10,712 nucleotides of DNA, taken from Oscillospiraceae bacterium (GTDB lineage Bacteria; Bacillota; Clostridia; Oscillospirales; Acutalibacteraceae). The position numbers and the translations under genes were made by a program. A model generated the notes under the pieces. It searched no databases and had not been told where the DNA came from. It was given only the letters and a program-made list of their open reading frames with translations. Positions 1-6,402 of the stretch are shown piece by piece; positions within the stretch are counted from its first letter, which is position 1; the number at the start of each line of letters is the position of its first letter. Location of the stretch: the NCBI GenBank assembly GCA_009786735.1, contig WQRM01000042.1, positions 1 through 10,712 of the forward strand, given 5' to 3'.

Positions 1-251
1 AGCCATACCATGGCCGCGCCCGCAGCCAGCCCTAAAATCGCTGTCCACGCCCCGCCGTATTCGTATGACTCGGGGATGAGTTCCAGCAGCACAATAGCAA
101 TCATCACGCCGCCCGCTAGTGCCAGCAATGCGCTGACCATTTTCTCGCTTTTTCGTCCTAACATGGCACTGAGCATCCCGCCCAATCCCATGCCGAGCAC
201 GCCAACCAAGGCACTAAGCCAAAGGATGTGCATGCTCATCAGTGCTTGCAT
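1..251 (-). CDS. ZIP family metal transporter, N-terminal part (cut by window edge)
   Basis: Only the first 83 codons are in the window; the frame stays open to the left edge. The visible protein has a hydrophobic helix at about residues 8-28, rich in Gly and Ala, a short basic loop (GRKSEK, about 32-37), a second helix (about 38-57) running into LLELIPES, and the start of a third helix. This pattern, Gly-rich helix 1, Arg-containing loop, then ALLALAGGVM and an acidic LIPES end, is typical of bacterial ZIP proteins (ZupT/GufA type), which carry Zn, Fe or Mn into the cytoplasm through the inner membrane. The metal-binding helices 4 and 5 lie outside, so substrate cannot be judged. The start at 251 has GAGGAG 8 nt upstream; the gene overlaps the end of the DtxR-type regulator by 13 nt, which argues that the regulator controls or senses the metal this protein imports. 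Later Met codons at residues 5 and 7 are possible starts. Confidence 0.75.
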   Translation of the reverse strand, partial: MQALMSMHILWLSALVGVLGMGLGGMLSAMLGRKSEKMVSALLALAGGVMIAIVLLELIPESYEYGGAWTAILGLAAGAAMVW

Positions 252-619
252 GACCTGTGCTCCTCAAGGTACTGTTTGATGGCAGCGAAGCTTTGCTCGC
301 TCAGTACGTGTTCAATTTTGCAAGCGTCAGCGTGTGCGATGTTGGGCTCAACGCCCATGGCAATCAGCCAGCCGGAGATGACAACATGGCGCTCGTGCAC
401 GCTTTCGGCCACCGCACGCCCGCTTGCTGTTAGCAGTATATGCCCGCTATCGACCGTGACGTGCTTGGACTCGCGCAAGTTTTTCAGCGCGATGCTCACG
501 CTGGGCTTGCTGAAGCCGAGCGCATTTGCCACGTCGATCGCACGCACCGGGGCGCCATCGCGGCTGAGCACATAGATGGTTTCCAGATAATTTTCGGCCG
601 ATTCGGGGATGTTCATCAT
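239..619 (-). CDS. DtxR/MntR family metal-dependent transcriptional regulator
   Basis: A 126-residue protein with the two-domain core of the family: a winged helix-turn-helix at about residues 5-67 (recognition helix around GFSKPSVSIALKNL) and a helical metal-binding and dimerisation domain at about 70-121. It lacks the C-terminal SH3-like domain of DtxR and IdeR, so in length it resembles MntR. Candidate ligands by alignment from memory are H78, H96, C100, E103 and H104; the CxxEH pattern matches the DtxR site (Cys102, Glu105, His106) rather than the Glu of MntR, while N10 replaces DtxR Met10 or MntR Asp8. Such proteins bind operators when loaded with Fe(II) or Mn(II) and repress metal uptake genes. 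Its ATG overlaps the smc stop (ATGA) with AGGA 5 nt upstream, and its own end overlaps the ZIP gene, so the three are co-translated. Which metal it senses is open. Confidence 0.85.
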   Translation of the reverse strand: MMNIPESAENYLETIYVLSRDGAPVRAIDVANALGFSKPSVSIALKNLRESKHVTVDSGHILLTASGRAVAESVHERHVVISGWLIAMGVEPNIAHADACKIEHVLSEQSFAAIKQYLEEHRSCKH

Positions 620-3600
620 GTCAGTCCTAACTGTCCTACCATTTCTTTGGTTTTCATTTCAAGCAGCTTGCTCACGCCTTCTTCCTGCATCGTCACGCCG
701 TACAGCATGTCGGCTTCTTCCATCGTGCCGCGGCGGTGCGAGATGAGAATGAACTGCGTGTTCTTCGTCATGCGGCGCACATAGCGAGCGTAGCGCGTGA
801 CGTTCACGTCATCGAGCGCGGCCTCTACTTCGTCGAAAATGCAGAACGGCGCAGGTGTGGCTTTGAGGATCGCAAACAGCAGCGCGATGGCCGCAAGCCC
901 CTTTTCGCCGCCCGAAAGCAGGTCGATGTTTTGCACGTTTTTGCCGGGCGGTTGCACGCGAATCTCAATGGCGCTTTCCAGCACGTGCAGCGGCTCGTCC
1001 ATCACCAGCGCTGCTTGTCCGCCGCCGAACAGGTCTTGGAAAGTCTGCCCGAAGTAGCGGTTAATCTTCGCAAAGTGCTCGTGGAAGCGCTCGCTCATCT
1101 TGCCGGTGAGCTCGGTGATCATGCGGGCGAGTTCGTCGCGGCTTTGCTCGATGTCCGCCACCTCTTGGGCGAGGAAATCATAGCGCTCGCGCACTTCCTT
1201 GTACTCCTCAATTGCGCCCACATTGATGTGCCCCAGCGCGCGGATTTTCCCGGCAACTTCGTTGAGCTCAATGCTTGCGGTGGTGGGGTCGTCGAGCGTG
1301 TAGCCCTGCATTTCGGCTTCGCGCGGGGTGATTTCGTAGTCGTCATAGAGTTTGGCGGCAGCGGAATCCAAGGCATGCTGTGCAGCGGCGCGGCGTTCTT
1401 CTTGGCGAGCCAAGTCGCCGCTGAACTTCTCACGCTGCTCAAGGTGCAGTTTTTCTTCGCGGCGCATGGTTTCGGCCTGCGCCTGCAAGTGCTCGCGCTG
1501 AGCGGCCAGTTCCTGCACCGCGAGTTTGCCTTGTTCGGCTTGCTCGCGCAGCTGCACCACGCTTTCTTGCAGCGCAACAATCTGCGCCTGTGTGTCGAGG
1601 TTCGCTTGCTCCAGCTGCTCTTGCTCGGCCAGCAGTTCATTGTCGTGCCCGGTTTGCCCAAGCTTGCGCTGGCGCAACCCCGCAGCGAGCTCTTCGCGAG
1701 CCTCCACGTCTTTTTCCACCGCAAGCAGCTCCAGCCGCAACGCGGATTCCCCTTGGCTGAGCCGCTCGCGTTCATGCGTGAGCGCTTGCAGTTGTGCCAG
1801 CAGCTGCACATGCTCTTCTTCCAGTGAGTGTTTATCGCTCTGCAGCGCCTGCGCCTGTTCGTCGTTCATCTGGCGTGCCTGCTCAAGTTGCGTGATGCGC
1901 TGCTGTGCGGCGGCGAGTTCTCCTGCGCGGTCGTCTTGCGCGGCGTGCAGGTCTGCCAGACGCGTCTTCAGCGATTGCACCGCACTTTCCTGGCGAATCA
2001 CTTCCTCCAGCGCGCGAGCGAGGTCGCCCTGCAAGCCCGTGCAGGCGGCTTGCGCTTCGGCGGCTTCTTCGGTGAGCTTTTTCGTGCGCTCGGCTTGCTC
2101 GGCGAGCGTTTTCTCTTGCTCGGCGCAGTCTTTTTGCAGGCGAGCAATCTCACTGGCACGGCTCAAGATGCCCGCACCCTGCCCGCGCGAACCACCAGTC
2201 ATCGACCCGCCGGGGTGAATGACCTGCCCGTCCAGCGTGACGATGCGCAAGCGGTTGTTGTATTGCCGAGCCATGGCGATGGCGCTGTCCATGTCCTCCG
2301 CCACCACGATGCGACCCAGCTGTGCGGCAATCACCTGTGCGTATTTCGCGTCGGTGCGCACCAGTTCGTTGGCCATGGCGACGAAACCGTCGCAGTTGTC
2401 AAGTCCCTTTTCGGTGAAGGGCTGCGCCTTAATCGCGTTGAGCGGCAGGAACGTGGCACGCCCCGCGCCTGCGCGTTTGAGATACTCAATGCTGCGCTTG
2501 GCCTCGGCTTCGGTGTCCGCGATGATGAACTGCAGTGCCGCGCCCAGCGCCGTTTCAATGGCCGCGCTGTACTTCGCGTCCACGTCGATGCGCTGGCTCA
2601 ACGTGCCGTGCAGCCCACGCAGGTTGCCTCGCTGGGACTCCTTCATCACCGCACGCACTGCGCCCGTGTAGCCCTCCATGTTCTGCTCGAGGTCCTGTAG
2701 CATCTTCGCTTTGGCGCGCGCTTGGCCGAGCTGATTCTGCGTGCGGGTGAGCTGCGCCTGGGCTTCTTCGGCCTTGGCGGCGCGGTTCTCTGCCCGCAGT
2801 TGATAGCCCTGCAGGCTGTTTTGTGCGCTGGTCACGTCCTCGCGGTGCTGGTTGAGCAGCGCACTGGCCTGCGCGAGCGCATCTTCGCTTTCTTGCACCA
2901 AGCTTGCACCTGCGGTTTCGGCTTGTGTGAGCGCATCTATGCGCTGGTTGAGCTCCGCCATGGAGCTATCGGACGCCGACTGCGCAATGTTGCGCTGGGC
3001 GATTTCTTCGGTGATTTCCTTTGTGCGCCGAGCGATGGCATCGGCTTGCGTTTGCAACTGTTGCCCATGATTTTGCTGCTGCTCGGCTTGCTTGTCCATG
3101 TGCAGCAGGGTTTCGCGCTTGCCTGCCATGTCGCGCCGCAAGCTGGAAATTTCCGCCAACACAGCGTCCATTTCGTCCTCAAGTTGTTGCTGTGAATCAG
3201 CTGTGTGCGAACGATCCCGCGCAATGCGTTCGATGGCAGCGCTGTTGTGTTCGAGCGTGTTTTGCAGCACGTTGATTTCGCCTTCCTGCCGCAGAGCTTG
3301 CTGCTCGGTGTTCGCGCGCACAAAGCGCATTTCGTCCATCTGCCCGGCAAGCTCGTCAATCTGCGCCACCAGCTTGCCAATCTCATCGTCAAAGGCAGCC
3401 AGTTCTTGCTGGCAGTTGTCGTATTCCGCCTGCGCTTTGGTGATTTTATGGTCCTGCTCGCGCAGTGCCGCGGTGGACTGCTCAATGGTATGCAACGCCA
3501 AGCCGATTTCCAGCTTGCGGCGCACATCTGCCAGCACGAGGAACTTTTCGGCTTTTTCTTTTTGGTTGCGCAGGGGTTCCACGCGGCCTTCCAGCTCCAG

Positions 3601-4185
3601 CAGAATATCTCGCAGGCGCACGAGGTTTTCCTCAGCCTGTGCGAGCTTCTTCAGCGCAGCTTCGCGGCGATAGCGCGACTGCGAAATCCCCGCGGCTTCT
3701 TCCAGCATCTCGCGCCGCTTGTGCGACTGCGATGACACCAGTTCCGCCACGCGACCTTGCCCCACCAGGGAGTAGCCATCGCGTCCCAGCCCGGTGTCCA
3801 TGAACAGCTCATGCACGTCTTTCAGGCGCACACTTTTGCCGTTGATGAGGTAGTCGCTGTCGCCGCTGCGATACAGCTTGCGCGTGACGGACACATCGTC
3901 GGAATCACTGGGCAGACGGCGGTCTTTGTTGTTCAAGTGCAGCGTGACTTCTGCCAGCCCCAGCGCACGGCGTTCCATTGTGCCGCTGAAGATGACGTCT
4001 TCCATCCGGGCTCCGCGCAGCTGCTTGGTGGATTGCTCGCCCAGCACCCAGCGCACAGCATCGCTCACGTTGCTTTTGCCGCTGCCGTTGGGGCCCACCA
4101 CGCAAGTGATGCCGGAGCCGAAGTCCAGCCGGGTTTTATCGGGGAATGACTTGAAGCCGTGAATTTCCAGGGCGGTAAGATGCAT
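616..4185 (-). CDS. smc: Chromosome segregation ATPase SMC
   Basis: The 1189-residue protein has the full architecture of bacterial SMC, the cytoplasmic ATPase that, with ScpA and ScpB, extrudes DNA loops and aligns the chromosome arms. Seen in order: N-terminal head starting MHLTALEIHGFKSF, Walker A GPNGSGKS at 31-38, Q-loop Gln near 143 (VGQGRV), long coiled coil rich in Glu, Gln, Ala and Leu at about 170-500, hinge at about 502-672 with the conserved GGSMTGGS-like turn, returning coiled coil to about 1010, and a C-terminal head with the ABC signature LLSGGEKG at 1089-1096 and Walker B ending in D1118-E1119. The signature reads GEKGLAA where GEKALTA is usual, a mild variant. Start chosen at 4185 because AAGGA sits 7 nt upstream and because the in-frame ATG at 4239 lies upstream of the predicted transcription start. 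Unlike the common rnc-smc-ftsY order, the neighbours here are mutY and a metal regulator. Confidence 0.98.
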   Translation of the reverse strand: MHLTALEIHGFKSFPDKTRLDFGSGITCVVGPNGSGKSNVSDAVRWVLGEQSTKQLRGARMEDVIFSGTMERRALGLAEVTLHLNNKDRRLPSDSDDVSVTRKLYRSGDSDYLINGKSVRLKDVHELFMDTGLGRDGYSLVGQGRVAELVSSQSHKRREMLEEAAGISQSRYRREAALKKLAQAEENLVRLRDILLELEGRVEPLRNQKEKAEKFLVLADVRRKLEIGLALHTIEQSTAALREQDHKITKAQAEYDNCQQELAAFDDEIGKLVAQIDELAGQMDEMRFVRANTEQQALRQEGEINVLQNTLEHNSAAIERIARDRSHTADSQQQLEDEMDAVLAEISSLRRDMAGKRETLLHMDKQAEQQQNHGQQLQTQADAIARRTKEITEEIAQRNIAQSASDSSMAELNQRIDALTQAETAGASLVQESEDALAQASALLNQHREDVTSAQNSLQGYQLRAENRAAKAEEAQAQLTRTQNQLGQARAKAKMLQDLEQNMEGYTGAVRAVMKESQRGNLRGLHGTLSQRIDVDAKYSAAIETALGAALQFIIADTEAEAKRSIEYLKRAGAGRATFLPLNAIKAQPFTEKGLDNCDGFVAMANELVRTDAKYAQVIAAQLGRIVVAEDMDSAIAMARQYNNRLRIVTLDGQVIHPGGSMTGGSRGQGAGILSRASEIARLQKDCAEQEKTLAEQAERTKKLTEEAAEAQAACTGLQGDLARALEEVIRQESAVQSLKTRLADLHAAQDDRAGELAAAQQRITQLEQARQMNDEQAQALQSDKHSLEEEHVQLLAQLQALTHERERLSQGESALRLELLAVEKDVEAREELAAGLRQRKLGQTGHDNELLAEQEQLEQANLDTQAQIVALQESVVQLREQAEQGKLAVQELAAQREHLQAQAETMRREEKLHLEQREKFSGDLARQEERRAAAQHALDSAAAKLYDDYEITPREAEMQGYTLDDPTTASIELNEVAGKIRALGHINVGAIEEYKEVRERYDFLAQEVADIEQSRDELARMITELTGKMSERFHEHFAKINRYFGQTFQDLFGGGQAALVMDEPLHVLESAIEIRVQPPGKNVQNIDLLSGGEKGLAAIALLFAILKATPAPFCIFDEVEAALDDVNVTRYARYVRRMTKNTQFILISHRRGTMEEADMLYGVTMQEEGVSKLLEMKTKEMVGQLGLT

Positions 4186-4208
4186 GGTATGTCCTTGTCT
4201 TGTATGTA

Positions 4209-4219
4209 GTGTAGTACAC
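4209..4219. promoter_or_regulatory. Short palindrome at the predicted smc transcription start (possible operator)
   Basis: GTGTAGTACAC (plus strand) is a perfect inverted repeat with 5-bp arms around one central base. It spans the expected +1 of the smc promoter, a usual place for a repressor site. The DtxR-type regulator coded two genes downstream is a possible binder, but the site is short and does not match the MntR or DtxR boxes I remember, so the assignment is weak. Confidence 0.25.
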
Positions 4220-4221
4220 CT

Positions 4222-4250
4222 ATTATACCACGAAATCAAGCGCTTGGCAA
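4222..4250 (-). promoter_or_regulatory. Sigma-70/SigA promoter of smc operon
   Basis: On the minus strand TTGCCA (4250-4245) and TATAAT (4227-4222) are separated by 17 nt, and TGG directly before the -10 gives an extended -10. This is close to consensus. The -35 lies just beyond the mutY stop codon (4256-4254). Transcription should start near 4215, leaving a leader of about 30 nt with AAGGA before the smc ATG at 4185. No terminator separates mutY from it, so read-through from mutY may add to smc expression. Confidence 0.85.
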
Positions 4251-4253
4251 GCC

Positions 4254-5255
4254 CTAAAACAGTGCACTACGAAATTGCGCAAACGCACTGGGCAGCGCGT
4301 AGTCCCGCGCCAGCTCATCGCGCGTGACCCACACCAAGCCGTCATCATCAAGCGGCGCGCAAAGCGTGAGTTTCCGCGCTGTCATGTGCCACTCAATGTG
4401 CGTGAAGATGTGCACAGCAGAACCCGCGTCTTCGTCATGTAACACAAGGGCAGGGGAGAGGTCGAAGGCCTCGGGCAGCTCCCACAGCCCAGCAAGCAGA
4501 CCAGTCGGCGGGCGGCGGCGCAGCGCAACTTTATCCCCACGGCGCAGGATGAACAGCTGCCTGTGCTCGATGCGCCGCGGCTTTTTCGCGGGCTTCACGG
4601 GTAGTTCGTTCGCGAGGTCTTGCAGGTGAGCGATGCAGTCATCATGCCACGGACAGCTCGCGCAAAGTGGTCGCCCACGTGGGATGCACACCAGCGCGCC
4701 AAGTTCCATCAGCGCTTGATTGAACACACCCGGCGCATCGCTCGGCATCACCGCCTGCAGGCGCGCGGCGAACTCACGGCGGGTTTGCGGCAGCGTGACA
4801 TCCGCGTAGTCGCCCCACAGGCGCGCCAGCACACGCAGCACATTGCCGTCGATGGCAGGCGTGGACACGTCAAACGCAAGCGAGGCAATCGCTCCGGCGG
4901 TGTAGTCGCCGATGCCCGGCAGGCTGCGCAGCTCTGCTAGGGTGCGGGGCAGCTGCCCGCCATGTTCGCACACGATGACCTGTGCGGCTTTCTTCAAGTT
5001 GCGTGCACGGGAGTAGTACCCGAGGCCTTCCCATATCTTCAGCAGGCGATCGTCGTCAACGCATGCTAAGTCGTGCACGGTGGGCAAAACCGCCAAAAAG
5101 CGCGCGTAGTAGCCTTTCACGGCTTCCACGCGCGTTTGTTGCAGCATGATTTCGCTTATCCAAATTGCATAGGGGTCGCGGGTTTGCCGCCAGGGCAGGT
5201 CACGCTTGTGTTGCGCGTACCAGTTGACGAGCAGGTGGGATTGTTGGTGCGTCAT
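4254..5255 (-). CDS. mutY: A/G-specific adenine glycosylase MutY
   Basis: The 333-residue protein removes adenine mispaired with 8-oxoguanine, the second barrier of the GO repair system. N-terminal endonuclease III-like domain: catalytic Glu at E35 in WISEIMLQQTRVEAV, helix-hairpin-helix LPGIGDYTAGAI at about 112-123, and catalytic Asp D136 in PAIDGNVLRVLARL. The 4Fe-4S cluster ligands are C190, C198, C201 and C207, spaced C-X7-C-X2-C-X5-C, one residue longer in the first gap than E. coli, as I recall from clostridial homologues. The C-terminal Nudix-like domain (about 230-333) contains GLLAGLWELPEAF and FTHIEWHM, used to recognise 8-oxoguanine. The start at 5255 has GAGGA 6 nt upstream, placed inside the last codons of yoeB, whose stop is only 2 nt away, so translation is probably coupled to the toxin. 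All catalytic residues are present. Confidence 0.97.
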   Translation of the reverse strand: MTHQQSHLLVNWYAQHKRDLPWRQTRDPYAIWISEIMLQQTRVEAVKGYYARFLAVLPTVHDLACVDDDRLLKIWEGLGYYSRARNLKKAAQVIVCEHGGQLPRTLAELRSLPGIGDYTAGAIASLAFDVSTPAIDGNVLRVLARLWGDYADVTLPQTRREFAARLQAVMPSDAPGVFNQALMELGALVCIPRGRPLCASCPWHDDCIAHLQDLANELPVKPAKKPRRIEHRQLFILRRGDKVALRRRPPTGLLAGLWELPEAFDLSPALVLHDEDAGSAVHIFTHIEWHMTARKLTLCAPLDDDGLVWVTRDELARDYALPSAFAQFRSALF

Positions 5256-5257
5256 GG

Positions 5258-5518
5258 TTAGTCCTCGTAGTGTCCTTTGCAGGAAACGATAATGATGGTG
5301 TTGTTTTCATCTTGCGTGTACACCAAACGATTTTTTTCATCAATGCGGCGGCTCCAGCCTTTTTGGTAACGCAAAGGTTCAGGCTTGCCGATGCCATCTG
5401 CAACGCCGTTGCGGCGAATATCTTTTAGGAGTAATTTGATTCGCTTTTTCGTCTTTCGGTCAATATCATCCCATTCGTCGTATTGCTGCATGGCTTTATC
5501 ATTGAATAAAAAAGGCAT
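5258..5518 (-). CDS. yoeB: Txe/YoeB family mRNA interferase toxin
   Basis: An 86-residue basic protein of the usual length for YoeB, a ribosome-dependent endoribonuclease that cleaves mRNA in the A site and stops translation until neutralised by YefM. The family landmarks are present: GKPEPL with E47 (E. coli Glu46), WSRRI at 55-59, NRLVY with R64 (Arg65 in E. coli), and the C-terminal H83-Y84 pair. Two extra residues (Glu-Asp) follow the HY that normally lies at the very end. It overlaps the antitoxin gene by 20 nt and has GAGGA 8 nt before its ATG. Base composition is lower than in neighbours: one sampled stretch, 5281-5340, has about 35% G+C against about 70% in mutY 4801-4860. All active-site residues are intact, so the toxin is predicted active. 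Confidence 0.93.
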   Translation of the reverse strand: MPFLFNDKAMQQYDEWDDIDRKTKKRIKLLLKDIRRNGVADGIGKPEPLRYQKGWSRRIDEKNRLVYTQDENNTIIIVSCKGHYED

Positions 5519-5786
5519 CTTGTAAGTCCTCGTCGTCTTCTATATCGCTGAAATCAATGTCCACTTCGGTTAGCTGACCTGCTTGCACTTGTGCAAACGC
5601 TTCATCAAGCATGGTCAAATAAGCCGCGTTGCGTTTAGCTTTTTCCAGTTGACGATAAGTCTCCATATCAAGTATTACCGCATTGCGTTGCGCCTTGCGC
5701 GTCACAATCACGGTTTCGCCTTGCGCCACTTGGTCAAGATATTCTTTAAATCGTGCACGCACGGTGGAATAGTTTGCTGCGATCAT
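5499..5786 (-). CDS. yefM: YefM/Phd family antitoxin
   Basis: The 95-residue antitoxin has the N-terminal Phd/YefM DNA-binding and dimerisation fold at about residues 1-60 (MIAANYSTVRARFKEYLDQV, then GETVIVTRK and NAVILDMETYRQLE) and an acidic C-terminal tail (about 75-93, EVDIDFSDIEDDEDLQD) of the sort that wraps around YoeB. It neutralises the toxin and, with it, represses its own promoter. The start at 5786 is chosen because a near-perfect AAGGAGGT lies 6 nt upstream; the longer frame from 5822 would begin inside the promoter and operator. The gene stands directly behind a consensus promoter and palindromic operator and overlaps yoeB, the standard antitoxin-first order. Confidence 0.93.
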   Translation of the reverse strand: MIAANYSTVRARFKEYLDQVAQGETVIVTRKAQRNAVILDMETYRQLEKAKRNAAYLTMLDEAFAQVQAGQLTEVDIDFSDIEDDEDLQDAFFIQ

Positions 5787-5803
5787 GTTGCCACCTCCTT
5801 GTT

Positions 5804-5819
5804 GTACAATATATTGTAC
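5804..5819. promoter_or_regulatory. 16-bp palindromic operator of the yefM-yoeB promoter
   Basis: GTACAATATATTGTAC is a perfect palindrome that covers the -10 box of the yefM promoter. With its neighbouring base it contains TGTACA (5803-5808), the core hexamer known from the E. coli yefM-yoeB operator. Binding of YefM or the YefM-YoeB complex here would block RNA polymerase. The sequence is direct; the binding protein is inferred from family knowledge. Confidence 0.75.
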
Positions 5820-5841
5820 CATAATATCTTATGCCTGTCAA
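5813..5841 (-). promoter_or_regulatory. Promoter of yefM-yoeB-mutY
   Basis: On the minus strand a consensus -35 TTGACA (5841-5836) and a -10 TACAAT (5818-5813) stand 17 nt apart, with TGG before the -10 (extended -10). The -10 is inside the operator palindrome. Transcription should begin near 5806, giving a very short leader before the antitoxin RBS. No promoter of similar quality was seen inside yoeB, so this one probably also serves mutY. Confidence 0.85.
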
Positions 5842-5843
5842 GC

Positions 5844-5874
5844 AAAAAAATCCCCCTGCCGCTTGGCAAGGGAA
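5844..5874 (-). terminator. Intrinsic terminator of the hydrolase/flavodoxin-like operon
   Basis: In minus-strand RNA sense, TTCCCTTGCC (5874-5865), loop AAGC, then GGCAGGGGGA (5860-5851) form a 10-bp stem with two G-U pairs, followed by seven U (5850-5844). The A-rich bases upstream of the stem can extend pairing into the U tract. It ends 2 nt before the -35 box of the next unit, so it insulates the toxin-antitoxin promoter from the upstream operon. Confidence 0.85.
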
Positions 5875-5900
5875 CTTTTACAGGCTAGTCATGGCGCTCC

Positions 5901-6374
5901 TTACATGTGCAAAGTTGGCGCACTGTTGCTCAAATAACTTGCGGGCTGTGCGGCCAGTTCGCTGTCAACCAAACAAACCACATCGCGGCAATGCCCGCCT
6001 GCCAAACGCACACGACGCTGCAGCATGGCGCGCGCGTGCCCAAAGAGCTTCGTCTTGTTGCTCACAATGCAGGTCACGGCGTGACCGGTGAGGTCGCAGC
6101 GGTAGAGAAACTCGTTGCACTGCGCGCTGGGCACAAACAGCTTGAGCGAATCAACCAAAATGATGTGGTTGTATTGGGAAAAGTCGATGTCGAGCGGTGC
6201 CAAACGGATGCCGCGACCCGCAATGGCGCGATAGTACGCGCCAAGGGAATCAATGCCGGGACGTCTTTTGTGGCGCGCGCGCAGCCGGTGAACATCAACG
6301 TCATCGTTTGCCGCGGCCTCACACATGGCGCACACGGCGGGGCGGTTGCTGTGATAAATCAGCAGGGTTTTCAT
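5901..6374 (-). CDS. Flavodoxin-like protein with degenerate FMN site
   Basis: A 157-residue cytoplasmic protein. The opening MKTLLIYHS, the stretch GIRLAPLDIDFSQYNHIILVDS (about 55-76) and FLYRCDLTGHAVTCIVSN (about 89-106) follow the beta-strand order of flavodoxin-fold proteins: strand 1 plus phosphate loop, the strand before a SP-x-W type motif, then the 'YDLSGK' strand. However, the phosphate-binding loop (normally S/T-x-T-G-x-T) reads SNRPAV at 9-14 and the next residues form C15-A-M-C18; the usual SPIW-like segment reads DSLKLF. FMN binding is therefore doubtful. The start at 6374 has AGGAGA 6 nt upstream; a longer frame from 6422 would run into the hydrolase gene. It lies 28 nt after the hydrolase stop and before a terminator, so both form one operon. 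Fold assignment is moderately sure; function is unknown. The C-terminal 20 residues look unstructured. Confidence 0.7.
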   Translation of the reverse strand: MKTLLIYHSNRPAVCAMCEAAANDDVDVHRLRARHKRRPGIDSLGAYYRAIAGRGIRLAPLDIDFSQYNHIILVDSLKLFVPSAQCNEFLYRCDLTGHAVTCIVSNKTKLFGHARAMLQRRVRLAGGHCRDVVCLVDSELAAQPASYLSNSAPTLHM

Positions 6375-6402
6375 GCAGGTTCTCCTTTTCCTGTTGCGCT
6401 GC

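Noticed and set aside
886..903. SMC signature variant GEKGLAA as a loss of function
   Set aside because: The essential LSGG, Walker A, Walker B and catalytic Glu are intact; the change is conservative and likely a lineage feature.
736..1827. Plus-strand open frame of 363 codons opposite smc
   Set aside because: It is the antisense shadow of the GC-rich smc coiled-coil region; the minus strand codes for conserved SMC motifs across the same bases and no RBS or family match supports the plus frame. The same holds for the other plus-strand frames.
4186..4239. Longer SMC start at an ATG at 4239
   Set aside because: That codon and the next ones lie on or upstream of the -10 box and transcription start; the RBS and the family's usual N-terminus support 4185.
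4629..4690. MutY cluster spacing C-X7-C instead of C-X6-C as a sign of damage
   Set aside because: All four Cys are present, and a seven-residue first gap is, as I recall, normal in clostridial MutY proteins.
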